A stretch of 64,000 bases of DNA from Stenotrophomonas sp. 57. GTDB taxonomy: Bacteria; Pseudomonadota; Gammaproteobacteria; Xanthomonadales; Xanthomonadaceae. Position numbers and translations under genes: made by a program. The notes beneath the pieces were generated by a model. That model was not told the DNA's origin. It saw nothing but the letters and a program-made list of their open reading frames with translations, and searched no databases. Positions 18,076 through 28,765 of the stretch are shown piece after piece (the first letter of the stretch is position 1; each line of letters begins with the position of its first letter). Location of the stretch: NCBI RefSeq assembly GCF_030291075.1, contig NZ_CP127407.1, forward strand, positions 2,912,001 to 2,976,000. The letters are read 5' to 3'.

Positions 18076-20103
18076 ATGGTTGTCCACCGCCGGCTGGCGC
18101 TCTGCGTCGGCCTTGCCTGCTCCGCCCTGGCCTGGGCCAGCGGCGCTGCCCCGCCCGATCGCGAGGCGGCCCTGGCCGAGATCGGCCGCTACCGCGACCA
18201 GGCCCGATGGCTGGATGCGCTGGGCGCCATCGAGCGTGCCAGCCAGCAACAGCCCAACGACGATCTGCTGTTCAAGCTGCGCGTGCTGACCCTGGGCGAC
18301 ATCGGCAATGCCTGGCGCGCATGGGCGCTGTACCAGCAGCGTCCGCAGCTGTTCGATGCTGCCCAGAAGCAACGCCTGGAGGGCGACTACCTGGCCAAGC
18401 TGGTGGTGTGGAGCCTGGCCTACAGCAGCAGCGAGGACAGCCGCCTGGAAGAGGCTGAATCGACCCTGGCACGCATGCAGCGCTACCTCGGCAGCGAAGG
18501 TACACCGCCGGCACAGGCGCCGCTGCGCATCCGCATGGACCGCCTGATCCTGCTCAACCGCCTGGGGCGCCACGCGCAGGTGCGCGAGGAAGCCCGGGCA
18601 CTGCAGGCCGAAGGCCACACCCTGCCCGACTACGTGCTGCCCGCAGTAGGCGATTCGTTGATGGGCACGCTGCACCCGGAGGAAGCGATTCCGGTGCTGC
18701 AGGCAGCCGTCGCCGGCGATCCCTCGCGCGATGCCTCGCACTCGGAGCTGGCGTACGCCTACCTGGAAAGCGAACAGCAGGAAAAGGCCATCGACCTGCT
18801 GCAGGCATGGCGCGACAAGGAAGCCGCATGGCGCTGGAGCAACGGCAAGTCCCCGTATGCGAACTGGTCGCGCTACGAGGCCGACCTGAACCTGGCAATG
18901 GTGCGCGCCTACAGCGGCGACCTGCGCACCGCACAGCACGACCTGGAATCGATGGTCGACATCGCACCGGGCAACGGCGGCCTGCAGAGCGCACTGGGCA
19001 GCGTGTACATGATGCGCGGCTGGCCGCGCAGGGCGCTGCAGCGGCAGCAGATGGCGCACGCGCTGGACCCGCGCGACATCGAACCGCGGCTGGGCATGGC
19101 GGAGGCCTACGTCGCCCTGCAGCGCGGCGACCTGGCACGGCCGCTGCACGACGATCTGGTCGCGCGCTATCCCACCCAACCGGCAGTCGAACGCATGGAC
19201 CAGGCGTGGCGCGCGCATCGCGGCTGGCACGTGAAGGCATGGACGGATATCGGCCGCAGCTCGGGCGGCGGTGGCACCTCGCCACTGGGCAACAACGACC
19301 GCCATTACGGTCTTGAGGTGGAAACGCCGTTGCTGGATGACCGCTGGCGGCTGTTCGCCTTCGCCGACCGCCGCACGGTCGATTTCCAGGACCAGCGCGT
19401 CGATCCGCTGTGGCTGGGTGCCGGCGTGCGCTACCGTTTCGGACGACTGGATGCAGAAGCAGCGGTGTTTCGCGCCAACGATCACATCGGCGATACCGGT
19501 CTTCGTCTCGGTGTCGGTTGGCAATTCAACGATTACTGGCACGCCGGGCTGGTGGCTGTACGCAACGATCCGGACGCCTCGATGCAGGCGCGCGTGGCCG
19601 GCATCACCGCTGACAGCGTGAGCGCGCAGGTGGACTACCGGCGCAGCGAGCTGACCCACTGGATGTTCGGCGCCAGCCGCTTCCGCTACGACGACGGCAA
19701 CCACCGCGAACTGTTCAGCACCAGCGTTGAACAGCGCCTGCTGACCCGTCCGCGCTGGCTGGTCGATGGCCTCGCCAGTGCCTACACCAGCCGCGGCAGC
19801 CGCGACGACGCACCGTACTTCAACCCGAAACGCGATCGCATGGTCGAGATCGGGCTGCGCATCGACCAGCAGTTGTGGCGGCACTACGAACGCCACTTCC
19901 GGCACCGGCTGACGGTTTCACTGGGTGACTACTGGCAGGATGGCTTCGGCAGCGCGCTGGTCCCTTCGGTGTCCTACATGCACGAATGGCAGCTGGGCCA
20001 GGGCCGCGTGTTCGAGTACGGCGTGCGCTGGTCGCGGCCGGTCTACGACGGCCACCGCGAGCGTCATATCGGCTTCGAAGCCGCACTGCGCTGGGGAGAG
20101 TGA
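18076..20103 (+). CDS. pgaA: Poly-beta-1,6-GlcNAc outer membrane export porin PgaA
   Basis: A 675-residue outer membrane protein: signal peptide (LALCVGLACSALAWASGAA), a TPR-rich periplasmic half to about residue 380, and a C-terminal beta-barrel with alternating pattern and an aromatic-rich end. It exports poly-N-acetylglucosamine. It is shorter than the roughly 800-residue E. coli PgaA, mainly in the TPR part. The ATG at 18076 starts the signal peptide; the open frame to 17842 has no coding character. First gene of pgaABCD. Confidence 0.88.
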   Translation: MVVHRRLALCVGLACSALAWASGAAPPDREAALAEIGRYRDQARWLDALGAIERASQQQPNDDLLFKLRVLTLGDIGNAWRAWALYQQRPQLFDAAQKQRLEGDYLAKLVVWSLAYSSSEDSRLEEAESTLARMQRYLGSEGTPPAQAPLRIRMDRLILLNRLGRHAQVREEARALQAEGHTLPDYVLPAVGDSLMGTLHPEEAIPVLQAAVAGDPSRDASHSELAYAYLESEQQEKAIDLLQAWRDKEAAWRWSNGKSPYANWSRYEADLNLAMVRAYSGDLRTAQHDLESMVDIAPGNGGLQSALGSVYMMRGWPRRALQRQQMAHALDPRDIEPRLGMAEAYVALQRGDLARPLHDDLVARYPTQPAVERMDQAWRAHRGWHVKAWTDIGRSSGGGGTSPLGNNDRHYGLEVETPLLDDRWRLFAFADRRTVDFQDQRVDPLWLGAGVRYRFGRLDAEAAVFRANDHIGDTGLRLGVGWQFNDYWHAGLVAVRNDPDASMQARVAGITADSVSAQVDYRRSELTHWMFGASRFRYDDGNHRELFSTSVEQRLLTRPRWLVDGLASAYTSRGSRDDAPYFNPKRDRMVEIGLRIDQQLWRHYERHFRHRLTVSLGDYWQDGFGSALVPSVSYMHEWQLGQGRVFEYGVRWSRPVYDGHRERHIGFEAALRWGE

Positions 20104-20104
20104 C

Positions 20105-21991
20105 ATGGCCCGCATCCTGCGACTGATCGTGCTCCTGCTGCTATCTGCCGCGCCGCCGGCGTTCGCCCAGCAGGCCCTGCATCTCGATGCCATTGACAAC
20201 GGCCTGCTGATCCTCAGCTACCACGACATCCGCGACCAGGTCGCGGCCAAGGGCGACGCCGATACCTACGCGGTGAGCACGCAGAACTTCGCCGCGCACC
20301 TGGACTGGCTGGGTGCGCACGGCTATCACCCGGTGTCGTTGTCGCAGGTGATCGACGCCTCACAGGGGCGCGCCACGCTGCCGCCAAAGCCCGTGCTGCT
20401 GACCTTCGACGACGGCCTGCGCAGCGTCTACGACAAAGCGTTCCCGCTGCTGCAGGCCTACCACTACCCGGCGCTGGTGGCGGTGATCACCGATTACGTG
20501 GACATGGCACCGGGTCGCACCATCGACTATGGCTACCGGCCGTTCGGCCACGACGACTTCGTTACCTGGGCGCAGCTGAAGCAGATGCACGACAGTGGCC
20601 TGATCGAAGTGGCCAGCCATACCGACGATCTGCACCACGGCGTGCTTGCCAATCCACAGGGCAACTCGACGCCGGCGGTGGTCACCCGCATCTACAGCCC
20701 GGCCACGCACAGCTACGAAAGCGAGGCGCAATACGAGCAGCGCCTGCGCGCCGATCTCGGCCGTAGCGTGCAGCGCATCCAGCAGCACCTGGGCGTGCGC
20801 CCGCGCGCCATCGTCTGGCCCTACGCCGCGTACAACCAGCTGAGCAACGACATCGCCGAGCAGCTGGGCATGCCGGTGTCCTTCGATCTGGAAGGCCGCA
20901 GCACACCGGTGGCCAGCGACCTGCACGGGCTGGCGCGTTTCCTGGTGAGCGACAACCCGACCGTGGAGGGGCTGGCCTTCGAGCTGCGCCGCGATGTTGC
21001 ACTCGATGGCATCCGTGCGCTGCAGGTCGACCTGGATGATGTGTATGACCCGGACCCGGCACAGCAGGCGCGCAACCTCGATGCACTTGTCGAACGGGCC
21101 AAGCGCATCTCACCCACCCACGTCTATCTGCAGGCCTTCGCCGACCCGGACGGCAACAACACCGCCGACGCACTGTACTTCCCCAACCGGCACATGCCGA
21201 TGCGCGCGGACCTGTTCAGCCGTGTCGCCTGGCAGCTGAAATCACGCGCGGGCGTGAAAGTGTATGCGTGGCTGCCGGTGCTGGGTTTCGAGCTGCCCGA
21301 CCCGGTACAGCGCAAAGCGCTGGCGATCCACAACGGCGATCCTGACGGCATGTACCGGCTAGACTTCACCAAGCCGGAAGCGCGCCAGATCATGCTCGAC
21401 ATCTACGAGGACCTGGCAGTCAATTCCTACTTCGAAGGCCTGCTTTTCCATGATGATGGCTACCTGCGCGACACCGAGCTGCCGGCGCTGGCGGCCGGCG
21501 GAGATGGCAGCGCACGCACCCAGGCGCTGATCGACTTCACTTTGGCCCTGCGCGACAGCGCACAGCGCTGGCGACCGAAGCTGGCGACGGTACGCAACCT
21601 GTATGCCGAGCCGGTGCTGCGCCCGCAGAGCGAGGCCTGGTTCGCACAGCGGCTGGACCTGTTCAACAAGGCCTACGACCAGACCGCGCTGATGGCGATG
21701 CCGTGGATGGAGGGCAGCAAGCACCCCGAGCGCTGGCTGGACCAGCTGCTGGCCGCGGTGCGCGCGCATGACCCCCAGCTGCAGCACACCCTGTTCGAAC
21801 TGCAGACCGTGGATTGGCGCACCGGCCAGCCGATTCCCGCCGAACGCCTGCGCGCGCAGATCCGCCGGCTGCAGGCCCAGGGGGTGCATCACTTCGCCTG
21901 GTACCCGGATGATTTCATCGCCGACCAGCCCTCCACCCATGATGCCCGCGCGGCCATGTCCGCCGGCAACTTCCCGTACCCGGAGAAGTGA
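20105..21991 (+). CDS. pgaB: Poly-beta-1,6-GlcNAc N-deacetylase PgaB
   Basis: A 628-residue periplasmic enzyme that partly deacetylates PNAG before export. A signal peptide ends near AFAQQA. The deacetylase domain follows: ILSYHDIRD, the metal-site motif LTFDDGLRSVYD, and VASHTDDLHH. From about residue 300 comes the glycoside-hydrolase-like C-terminal domain. No lipobox cysteine is visible, unlike E. coli PgaB. ATG lies 1 base after the pgaA stop. Confidence 0.92.
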   Translation: MARILRLIVLLLLSAAPPAFAQQALHLDAIDNGLLILSYHDIRDQVAAKGDADTYAVSTQNFAAHLDWLGAHGYHPVSLSQVIDASQGRATLPPKPVLLTFDDGLRSVYDKAFPLLQAYHYPALVAVITDYVDMAPGRTIDYGYRPFGHDDFVTWAQLKQMHDSGLIEVASHTDDLHHGVLANPQGNSTPAVVTRIYSPATHSYESEAQYEQRLRADLGRSVQRIQQHLGVRPRAIVWPYAAYNQLSNDIAEQLGMPVSFDLEGRSTPVASDLHGLARFLVSDNPTVEGLAFELRRDVALDGIRALQVDLDDVYDPDPAQQARNLDALVERAKRISPTHVYLQAFADPDGNNTADALYFPNRHMPMRADLFSRVAWQLKSRAGVKVYAWLPVLGFELPDPVQRKALAIHNGDPDGMYRLDFTKPEARQIMLDIYEDLAVNSYFEGLLFHDDGYLRDTELPALAAGGDGSARTQALIDFTLALRDSAQRWRPKLATVRNLYAEPVLRPQSEAWFAQRLDLFNKAYDQTALMAMPWMEGSKHPERWLDQLLAAVRAHDPQLQHTLFELQTVDWRTGQPIPAERLRAQIRRLQAQGVHHFAWYPDDFIADQPSTHDARAAMSAGNFPYPEK

Positions 21992-21992
21992 C

Positions 21993-23249
21993 ATGGACAT
22001 GCATCCGCTGCTGCAGGTCCTGTTCCAGTTCGCCTTCTACTACCCGATGGTGATGGCGTTCTTCTGGATGTCGGGCGGGCTGTATTACTACTTCCGGCGT
22101 GAACGCCATTCACGCCCGCGCAATGATCCTCCGCTGATGGTCGACCCACCGTTCGCGAGCCTGCTGATTCCCTGCCACAACGAGTCCGAGAACCTGGACG
22201 ACACCCTGGGGGCGGCGCTGGCGCAGCGCTATCCGGCCGACTACGAGGTGATCGCCATCGATGATGGCAGCAGCGACGACACCGGTGCCCGGCTCGACGT
22301 GCTGGCGGCGAGGCATCCGCGGCTGCGCGTGCTGCACCTGGACCGCAACCTTGGCAAGGCCAATGCGCTGCGCATGGGCGCACTGGCGGCGCGTTCGGAA
22401 TACCTGGTGTGCATCGATGGCGATGCGATGCTGGAGGAGCACGCTCTGCACTGGATGGTCTGGCATCTGGTCAGCGGCAACCGGGTCGGCGCGGTCACCG
22501 GCAACCCGCGCATCCGCAACCGCTCAACACTGCTCGGGCGCCTGCAGGTGGCCGAGTTCTCTTCGATCATCGGCATGATCAAGCGCGCACAGCGCGTCTA
22601 CGGGCGCATCTTCACGATCTCCGGGGTGATCGCCGGCTTCCGTCGCACCGCGCTGCACCAGGTCGGCTGGTGGTCGGATGACATGGTGACCGAAGACATC
22701 GACATCAGCTGGCGCCTGCAGCGCGCGCACTGGGACATCCGCTACGAACCCAACGCACTGTGCTTCATCCTGATGCCGGAAACGCTGAAGGGCCTGTGGC
22801 GGCAACGACTGCGCTGGGCGCAGGGCGGCGTTGAGGTGATGCTGCGGCACGCGCGCTCGCTGCTGCACTGGCAAGAACGGCGCATGTGGGGCGTGCTTCT
22901 GGAGTACGTTCTGAGCGTGATCTGGGCCTACAGCATGCTGTTCATCGTGGTGCTGTGGGCGCTGGGCAAGTTTGTCGAACTCCCCCCGCAGCTGCACATC
23001 GCCAGCCTGCTGCCGCAATGGCATGGCGTGATCCTGGCCCTGGTCTGCCTGCTGCAGTTCGCCAGCAGCCTGATCATCGACCGTCGTTACGAAACACAGA
23101 TTGGACGCAACTACTTCTGGGTCATCTGGTACCCCATGGCGTACTGGCTGATCAGCCTTTCCACCACCCTGGTGGCGCTTCCCAAGACCCTGCTGCGCCG
23201 TCGCAGCAAGCGCGCCACCTGGACCAGCCCTGACCGGGGGATCCGATGA
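21993..23249 (+). CDS. pgaC: Poly-beta-1,6-GlcNAc synthase PgaC
   Basis: Membrane family 2 glycosyltransferase of 418 residues that polymerises UDP-GlcNAc. Motifs in order: AIDDGSSDDT, CIDGDAML (DXD-type), TEDIDISW, and the QRLRWAQGG motif typical of processive GT2 enzymes. Membrane helices flank the catalytic domain. The start lies 1 base after the pgaB stop; its 3' end overlaps pgaD by 4 bases. PgaC and PgaD of E. coli are activated by cyclic di-GMP. Confidence 0.94.
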   Translation: MDMHPLLQVLFQFAFYYPMVMAFFWMSGGLYYYFRRERHSRPRNDPPLMVDPPFASLLIPCHNESENLDDTLGAALAQRYPADYEVIAIDDGSSDDTGARLDVLAARHPRLRVLHLDRNLGKANALRMGALAARSEYLVCIDGDAMLEEHALHWMVWHLVSGNRVGAVTGNPRIRNRSTLLGRLQVAEFSSIIGMIKRAQRVYGRIFTISGVIAGFRRTALHQVGWWSDDMVTEDIDISWRLQRAHWDIRYEPNALCFILMPETLKGLWRQRLRWAQGGVEVMLRHARSLLHWQERRMWGVLLEYVLSVIWAYSMLFIVVLWALGKFVELPPQLHIASLLPQWHGVILALVCLLQFASSLIIDRRYETQIGRNYFWVIWYPMAYWLISLSTTLVALPKTLLRRRSKRATWTSPDRGIR

Positions 23250-23716
23250 ACGCCCACCACCCGTCCAACCGCTTCGACTCGCGGATGATCCGCAAGCCGC
23301 ATCATCAACCGCGCTTCCAGCGCACCGCCTGGGGCTTCGTCACCCTGGCGTTCTGGGGGTTCTACTTCTACCTGTGGGCGCCGTTGGTGACCCTGCTCTC
23401 GTGGCTGATCGGCGGGCAGTTGGCCTGGCAGCAGCTGTACGAGCGCAAGAACCAGTTCGATCCTTACGTGCTGGTCGCGCTGCCGCTGATGCTGCTGTGT
23501 GCAAGCGTGCTGCTGATCGGCTGGGCCGAGTACAACCGTGCGCGGTTCCGTGGCCACGACCGGCGCCAGCCACGCCCGCTGGCCAGCCTCAATGAAGTGG
23601 CCGCCGATCTCGGCGCCAGCACCGGGCTGGCCGAGCGGCTGCTGGGCTGCAAGTCCGCCACGCTGCACATGGACGAGCATGCGCGGCCGGTGGGCATCCG
23701 CCGCGAGGTGGTGTAG
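23246..23716 (+). CDS. pgaD: PNAG synthesis auxiliary protein PgaD
   Basis: A 156-residue protein with two membrane segments (GFVTLAFWGFYFYLWAPLV and LVALPLMLLCASVLLIGWA) followed by a cytoplasmic tail, matching the PgaD layout. It partners PgaC in the synthase complex. Sequence conservation is low; the call leans on operon position and topology. Confidence 0.88.
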   Translation: MNAHHPSNRFDSRMIRKPHHQPRFQRTAWGFVTLAFWGFYFYLWAPLVTLLSWLIGGQLAWQQLYERKNQFDPYVLVALPLMLLCASVLLIGWAEYNRARFRGHDRRQPRPLASLNEVAADLGASTGLAERLLGCKSATLHMDEHARPVGIRREVV

Positions 23717-23731
23717 CCCGACAGCGCGGTG

Positions 23732-23795
23732 GGTGCCGACCTTGGTCGGCACCGTGGCCTGCGGCGCAGAGCATCCACGCATGGCGTGGATCTAC
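23732..23795. repeat. Palindromic repeats between pgaD and proA
   Basis: A perfect hairpin GGTGCCGACC/GGTCGGCACC is followed by ATCCACGCATGGCGTGGATC and CTAC, the reverse complement of the short GTAGATCCACGC element seen elsewhere. They lie between two convergent operons, so may end both. Confidence 0.75.
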
Positions 23796-25043
23796 TTATG
23801 CACGCGTCTGGCCTTCGCCACGCACCACGAAACGCTCGACGGTGAGCGCTTCCAACCCCATCGGGCCATAGGCGTGCAGGCGCGTGGTGGAAATGCCGAT
23901 CTCGCTACCCAGGCCCAGCTGGCCGCCATCGGAAAAGCGCGATGAGGCATTCACCATCACCACCGCCGAGCGCAGCGCGTTGACGAAGCGCTCGGCGTGG
24001 CCGGCGTCTTCGGTCGCGATCACTTCGGTGTGGTCCGAGGTATAGGTACGGATATGGGCGATGGCGGCGTCCAGATCGTCGACCACCCGCACGGCCAGCA
24101 CCAGATCCAGGAACTCGGCGGCGTAATCCGCATCGGTGGCTGCGTTGCTACCCGGCAGCAGCGGCTGCGCAGCCGCGTCGGCACGCAGCTGCACGCCGCG
24201 CTCGCCCAGCGCCTGCGCCACGCGCGGCAGGAACGTGTCCGCCACATCACGGTGTACCAGCAGGGTCTCCAGTGAATTGCAGGCCGCCGGACGGCTGCAC
24301 TTGCCGTCCACCAGCAGGTCGATGGCCTTGCCGAGGTCGGCACTGGCATCCACGAACAGATGGCAGACGCCCTTGTAGTGCTTGATCACCGGCACCCGTG
24401 CGTGTTCGGCGACGAAACGGATCAGGCCTTCGCCGCCGCGCGGAATCGCCAGGTCGATCAGCTCGTGCAGCTGCAGCAGATCCAGCATCGCCTCGCGGCG
24501 CAGGTCGGTCAGCACCGTCACGGCGGCCGGTGGCACGCCGTTGGCCTTGAGTGCGTCCGCCAGCGCCTGGGCGATGGCGGTGTTGGAATGGATCGCTTCG
24601 GAACCGCCACGCAGAATCACGCCATTACCAGCCTTCAGGCACAGCGCGGCGGCTTCAGCGGTCACGTTCGGGCGCGCCTCGTAGATCATCGCGATCACGC
24701 CCAGCGGCACGCGCACCTTCTGCACGCGGATCCCGTTCGGGCGCACGTCATCGCGAGTGACCTGGCCAACGGGATCGGGCAGCCCCGCCACTTCGCGCAC
24801 CGCTTCGGCCATCGCGAACAGGCGCGGCGGGTCCAGTGCCAGGCGATCGAGCATGGCAGTACCCACGCCCTTGTCGCGCGCGGCCGCCAGATCGCGCGCG
24901 TTGCCGGCCAGGATCAACCCTGCGTTCACTTCCAGCGCCTGGGCCATGCCCAGCAGCAGCGCGCGCCGGGCGTCGCTGTCGAGCCCCGCAACCACCTGGG
25001 CCGCGTCACGGCAGGCGCGGGCCTGCGCTTCGATGTCACTCAT
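23796..25043 (-). CDS. proA: Gamma-glutamyl phosphate reductase
   Basis: A 415-residue NADPH-dependent enzyme of proline synthesis that reduces gamma-glutamyl phosphate to glutamate semialdehyde. The active-site cysteine is in [14 protein letters not shown]. The [10 protein letters not shown] and [12 protein letters not shown] stretches are family hallmarks. The start at 25043 is chosen for its AAGGA ribosome site 7 bases upstream, over an in-frame codon at 25067. It is the last gene of the arg-pro run, 20 bases after proB. Confidence 0.95.
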   Translation of the reverse strand: MSDIEAQARACRDAAQVVAGLDSDARRALLLGMAQALEVNAGLILAGNARDLAAARDKGVGTAMLDRLALDPPRLFAMAEAVREVAGLPDPVGQVTRDDVRPNGIRVQKVRVPLGVIAMIYEARPNVTAEAAALCLKAGNGVILRGGSEAIHSNTAIAQALADALKANGVPPAAVTVLTDLRREAMLDLLQLHELIDLAIPRGGEGLIRFVAEHARVPVIKHYKGVCHLFVDASADLGKAIDLLVDGKCSRPAACNSLETLLVHRDVADTFLPRVAQALGERGVQLRADAAAQPLLPGSNAATDADYAAEFLDLVLAVRVVDDLDAAIAHIRTYTSDHTEVIATEDAGHAERFVNALRSAVVMVNASSRFSDGGQLGLGSEIGISTTRLHAYGPMGLEALTVERFVVRGEGQTRA

Positions 25044-25063
25044 CGGGATGTCCTTCATTGCGG

Positions 25064-26221
25064 TCATGGCAGAACCAGGTCGTCACGATGGACGACGCTG
25101 CCGCCATAGTTGTAGCCGAGCACGGCCTGGATGTCGCGCGAATGGCGGCCAGCGATGCGGCGCACGTCGTCGGCCGCGTACTGGCTGACACCACGCGCCA
25201 CGCAGACGCGGCCGTGCGATGCGGTCCAGCACACCTGGACCATGTCGCCGCGGCGGAAGTCACCCTCGGCGCCGGTGATGCCACCGGGCAGCAGCGAGGC
25301 GCCCTTTTCACGCATCGCCTGTGCCGCACCAGAATCGATCATGATCGCCCCTTCCGCCAGCGGCGCGTGCCGCAGCCAGTGCTTACGTGCGGCCTCGCGG
25401 CTGCGCGCAGCGTGGATGCGGGTGCCGAACAGGCGATCCTGTGCCAGCGCGCGCACCACCTCCCCACTGCGTCCGTTGAACAGGTAGGTCTCGATTCCGA
25501 GGCGGCCCGCCTTGGCCGCCGCTTCCAGCTTGGTGCGCATGCCACCGGTACCGGCGCGTGATCCCGCGCCGCCCGCCATCGCCAGCACTTCATCATTCAA
25601 TTCCGCAACGTCGTGCAGCGGCCTTGCGTCGGCCACGGTGCGTGGGTCGGCACTGTACAGACCATCAATGTCGGTGGCGATGAACAGCGCATCGGCATCC
25701 ACCAGTGCCGCTACCGTTGCAGCCAGGTTGTCGTTGTCACCGAGCTTGAGTTCGTCCACCGACACGGTGTCGTTCTCGTTGACCACCGGCAACGCGCCCA
25801 GCCGCAGCAGTTCATTGAGGGTAGCGCGGGCGTTGAGGTAACGGCGACGGTTGCGCAGGTCGTCGTGGGTGAGCAGCACCTGCGCCACCGGACGTTCGAA
25901 GAAGCGCTGCCAGAGCCCGATCAGCTGGGCCTGGCCCAGCGCCGCGAGCGCCTGCCGCGCCGCCATCGCCGCGCCCGGCTCATCGGCCCGCGGCAGGATC
26001 GCGCGCCCGGCAGCGACCGCGCCGGATGACACGATCACCACCTCGCGCCCGGCCAGCACATTGGCCGAGACGAACTGGGCCAGGCCCAGCGCATGGCGTG
26101 GTGACAGGCCGCCGCCATCGGCCGCCAGCAGGCTGCTGCCGACTTTCAGCACCGCACGCCGCCACGGCGGCAGCGCCTGTTCCGGGAACGGCGAAGCGAC
26201 GTGGCTGGTATGCAGGGTCAT
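25064..26221 (-). CDS. proB: Glutamate 5-kinase
   Basis: A 385-residue kinase for the first step of proline synthesis. It has the amino-acid kinase core ([38 protein letters not shown]) and a C-terminal PUA domain from about residue 290. It is usually feedback-inhibited by proline. The gene lies 11 bases after the YciI-like gene, so proline and arginine synthesis, which both start from glutamate, appear joined in one transcription run. Confidence 0.95.
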   Translation of the reverse strand: MTLHTSHVASPFPEQALPPWRRAVLKVGSSLLAADGGGLSPRHALGLAQFVSANVLAGREVVIVSSGAVAAGRAILPRADEPGAAMAARQALAALGQAQLIGLWQRFFERPVAQVLLTHDDLRNRRRYLNARATLNELLRLGALPVVNENDTVSVDELKLGDNDNLAATVAALVDADALFIATDIDGLYSADPRTVADARPLHDVAELNDEVLAMAGGAGSRAGTGGMRTKLEAAAKAGRLGIETYLFNGRSGEVVRALAQDRLFGTRIHAARSREAARKHWLRHAPLAEGAIMIDSGAAQAMREKGASLLPGGITGAEGDFRRGDMVQVCWTASHGRVCVARGVSQYAADDVRRIAGRHSRDIQAVLGYNYGGSVVHRDDLVLP

Positions 26222-26232
26222 CGGTCAGGGCC

Positions 26233-26496
26233 TCAGCGGGTGTTCCATTCGTGCACGGTCAGGTCGGAGGCCTGCATCGTCACCAGCGGATCGGTGGCGA
26301 CGATGGCCTGCGCCTGCGCCAGGCTCTCGACATTGCACAGCACGTAGGCGCCACCGCTGCCATCGGCGAAACCGCCGGTCAGCTGCAGCTTGCCCTGTGC
26401 CTGCAACGCCTCGAGGAAGTCACGGTGCGGCTGCACCGCGGCGGCGTTGAAATCGGGCCGGCGCATCGCCAGCACCAGATAGACGGTGGCCGCCAT
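26233..26496 (-). CDS. YciI family protein
   Basis: An 87-residue dimeric ferredoxin-like fold protein of the YciI/YCII group: YLVLAMRRPD at the start, a conserved histidine in PHRDFLEAL and GGAYVLCNVESLAQA later. Function of the family is unknown. The start overlaps the argH stop by one base (TGATG), so it is translated with the arginine operon. Confidence 0.85.
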   Translation of the reverse strand: MAATVYLVLAMRRPDFNAAAVQPHRDFLEALQAQGKLQLTGGFADGSGGAYVLCNVESLAQAQAIVATDPLVTMQASDLTVHEWNTR

Positions 26497-27791
26497 CAGG
26501 CCAGCGCCTGCCAGCGCGCACGCAGTTCATCCAGGCGCAGGTCGGACGCCGAGCCCGGCGACACGCGAGCGGCCAGGCTGCCTTCCGGCGTGCGCCCCTG
26601 CCCTGCACTGTCGGCACCGGCCGCAGCAGCCTTGTAGGCCTCTCGGAACGGCACGCCGGCTACCGCGGCCTCCACGGCTACATCGGTGGCGTACATGCCC
26701 GAATCAATCGCTGCGCGCAGCTTCTCGTCGCGCCATTCCAGGTTGGCCAGCAAGGCCGGCAGCAGTTCCAGCGCGGCCAGCCCGCGGCCGAAGCCGTGGA
26801 AGATGGCGCCCTTGGACGACTGCAGGTCCCGGTGGTAGCCCGACGGCAGCGACAGCAGCTGCTCGATCTCGGTGCGTGCGGCGGCGACGCTGGCGTGGGT
26901 TGCGCGCATCAGCTCGATCACGTCCGGGTTGCGCTTGTTGGGCATGATCGAGCTGCCGGTGGTGTACTGCGCCGGCAGCGCGACGAAGCCGAACTCGGCG
27001 CTGGTGAACAGCGACAGGTCCCAGGCGATGCGGCGCAGGTCCAGCGTGGCGCCACCGAGCGCTTCCAGCGCAGCCAGCTCGAACTTGCCGCGCGAAAGCT
27101 GCGCGTAGATCGGCGAGATCTGCATGCGCGCGAAACCGAGCGCCGCCGTGGTGTGCTCGCGGTCCAACGGCAGGTTCACGCCGTAGCCGGCGGCGGTGCC
27201 GAGCGGGTTGGCGTCGACCAGCGCGTGGGTGTCGCGGGCGCGGATGGCGTTGTCGATGAAGGCCTCGGCCCAGCCCGCCCACCACATGCCGGCCGAGGAC
27301 ACCACGGCCCGCTGGATGTGGGTGTAGCCGGGAATCGGCAGATCCTTCTCGGCCTGTGCACGGTCCAGCGCGACCTTGGCCACGTCGGTACTGACCTGGT
27401 CCAGGCGCTGCAGCTTCTCCTTCAGCCACAGGCGCGTGGCCACAAGGATCTGGTCGTTGCGGCTGCGGCCGGTGTGGATCTTGCGGCCGGCATCACCGAG
27501 GCGTTCGGTCAAGCGTGCCTCGATGGCCGAGTGACCGTCTTCGTACTGCGTGTCCAGCACGAAACGGCCTTCGCGGAAGTCCTGCGCCAGCGCCTCCAGT
27601 TCGCGCTGCAGTCCAGCCAGCTCGTCGGCACTGAGGATGCCGATGTGCTGCAGGCCCTGCGCATGCGCGGCGCTGGCGGCAATGTCGTGCAGGAAGAACT
27701 CGCGATCGAGGATCACGTCGTCGCCGGCGAGGAAGGTCTGGATCTGTGCGTCGACGGCGACGCCGGGCTTCTGCCAAAGAAGGTCTGCCAT
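26496..27791 (-). CDS. argH: Argininosuccinate lyase
   Basis: A 431-residue lyase that splits argininosuccinate into arginine and fumarate, the last arginine step. The superfamily signature [12 protein letters not shown] is present, with TGRSRNDQ and GYTHIQRA earlier. The ATG at 27791 matches the usual N-terminus ([10 protein letters not shown]); the frame is open further upstream inside argC without homology. It lies 20 bases after argC. Confidence 0.95.
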   Translation of the reverse strand: MADLLWQKPGVAVDAQIQTFLAGDDVILDREFFLHDIAASAAHAQGLQHIGILSADELAGLQRELEALAQDFREGRFVLDTQYEDGHSAIEARLTERLGDAGRKIHTGRSRNDQILVATRLWLKEKLQRLDQVSTDVAKVALDRAQAEKDLPIPGYTHIQRAVVSSAGMWWAGWAEAFIDNAIRARDTHALVDANPLGTAAGYGVNLPLDREHTTAALGFARMQISPIYAQLSRGKFELAALEALGGATLDLRRIAWDLSLFTSAEFGFVALPAQYTTGSSIMPNKRNPDVIELMRATHASVAAARTEIEQLLSLPSGYHRDLQSSKGAIFHGFGRGLAALELLPALLANLEWRDEKLRAAIDSGMYATDVAVEAAVAGVPFREAYKAAAAGADSAGQGRTPEGSLAARVSPGSASDLRLDELRARWQALA

Positions 27792-27811
27792 GGGGGCTCC
27801 GGAAGGCGGGT

Positions 27812-28765
27812 TCAGTGCGGGATCGACGTCAGTTCGTCGATGCCCAGCGCAAGGTTGAGGTTCTGCATGGCCTGGGTGGCCGCGCCCTTCAGCAGGTTGT
27901 CCAGCGTTGCCACCACGACCACGCGCTTGCCGCCCGGGGCCAGGGTGAAGCCACCGACCTGCGCACCATGGCGGCCGGCGATGCGGCTGACCCACGGCGC
28001 TTCATCCACCACCTCGATCAGCGGTTCACCGGCATAGGCCTGCTGGAAGCGCTCGACGATCTGCTCGCGGGTCTGCACCCGGTTCAGCCACAGATTGGCG
28101 GTCAGCGTGATGCCACGGAAATGCGGGGCGACGTGCGGCATGAACTCGACCGCCACACCCAGCTGCACCGAGACTTCGCGCTCGTGCACGTGGTTGGCCA
28201 GCGCATAGGGCATCAGGTTGTCGGCCAGCAGTTCGACGTTGTTCTTGTCCGACGGCGTGGTACCGGCACCGGAGTAGCCGGAGACACCGAAGCACTGCGG
28301 CGGACCGGCCAGCAGGTCCAGCAGCGGATGCACCGCCAGCTGCATGGCGGTGGCATAACAGCCCGGGTTGCTGATGTGCTTCTGGCCGTTGTAGCGGCCA
28401 CGGGTCAGCTCCGGCAGGCCGTAGTACCAGCTGTTGTCGAAGCGGTAATCTGCCGAGAGATCGACGATGACGGTGTCCGGCTTCGCTGCCTCAAGCGCGG
28501 CCACGAACGGCGCGGCCAGGCCATTGGGCAGGGCCAGGATCACCGCATCCACGCCCTTGGCAGCCACTGCATCGGCGTCGAGGTTCTCGTACTGCAGTTC
28601 CCCCTGGAATTCCGGATGGTGATCGGACAGGCGCTGCCCGGCGCGTTCGCGCGAGGACACGAAGGCCAGTTCCAGTCGCGGATGGGCGGCCACCAGCTTG
28701 ATCAGCTCGGCGCCGGTATGGCCGCGGGCACCGACAATGCCCAGGGTGAAAGTCGAATCGTTCAT
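27812..28765 (-). CDS. argC: N-acetyl-gamma-glutamyl-phosphate reductase
   Basis: A 317-residue NADPH-dependent reductase. The nucleotide site is [13 protein letters not shown] near the N-terminus and the catalytic cysteine is in [13 protein letters not shown]. It supplies N-acetylglutamate semialdehyde. The ATG at 28765 overlaps the stop of the upstream acetyltransferase as ATGA. Confidence 0.95.
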   Translation of the reverse strand: MNDSTFTLGIVGARGHTGAELIKLVAAHPRLELAFVSSRERAGQRLSDHHPEFQGELQYENLDADAVAAKGVDAVILALPNGLAAPFVAALEAAKPDTVIVDLSADYRFDNSWYYGLPELTRGRYNGQKHISNPGCYATAMQLAVHPLLDLLAGPPQCFGVSGYSGAGTTPSDKNNVELLADNLMPYALANHVHEREVSVQLGVAVEFMPHVAPHFRGITLTANLWLNRVQTREQIVERFQQAYAGEPLIEVVDEAPWVSRIAGRHGAQVGGFTLAPGGKRVVVVATLDNLLKGAATQAMQNLNLALGIDELTSIPH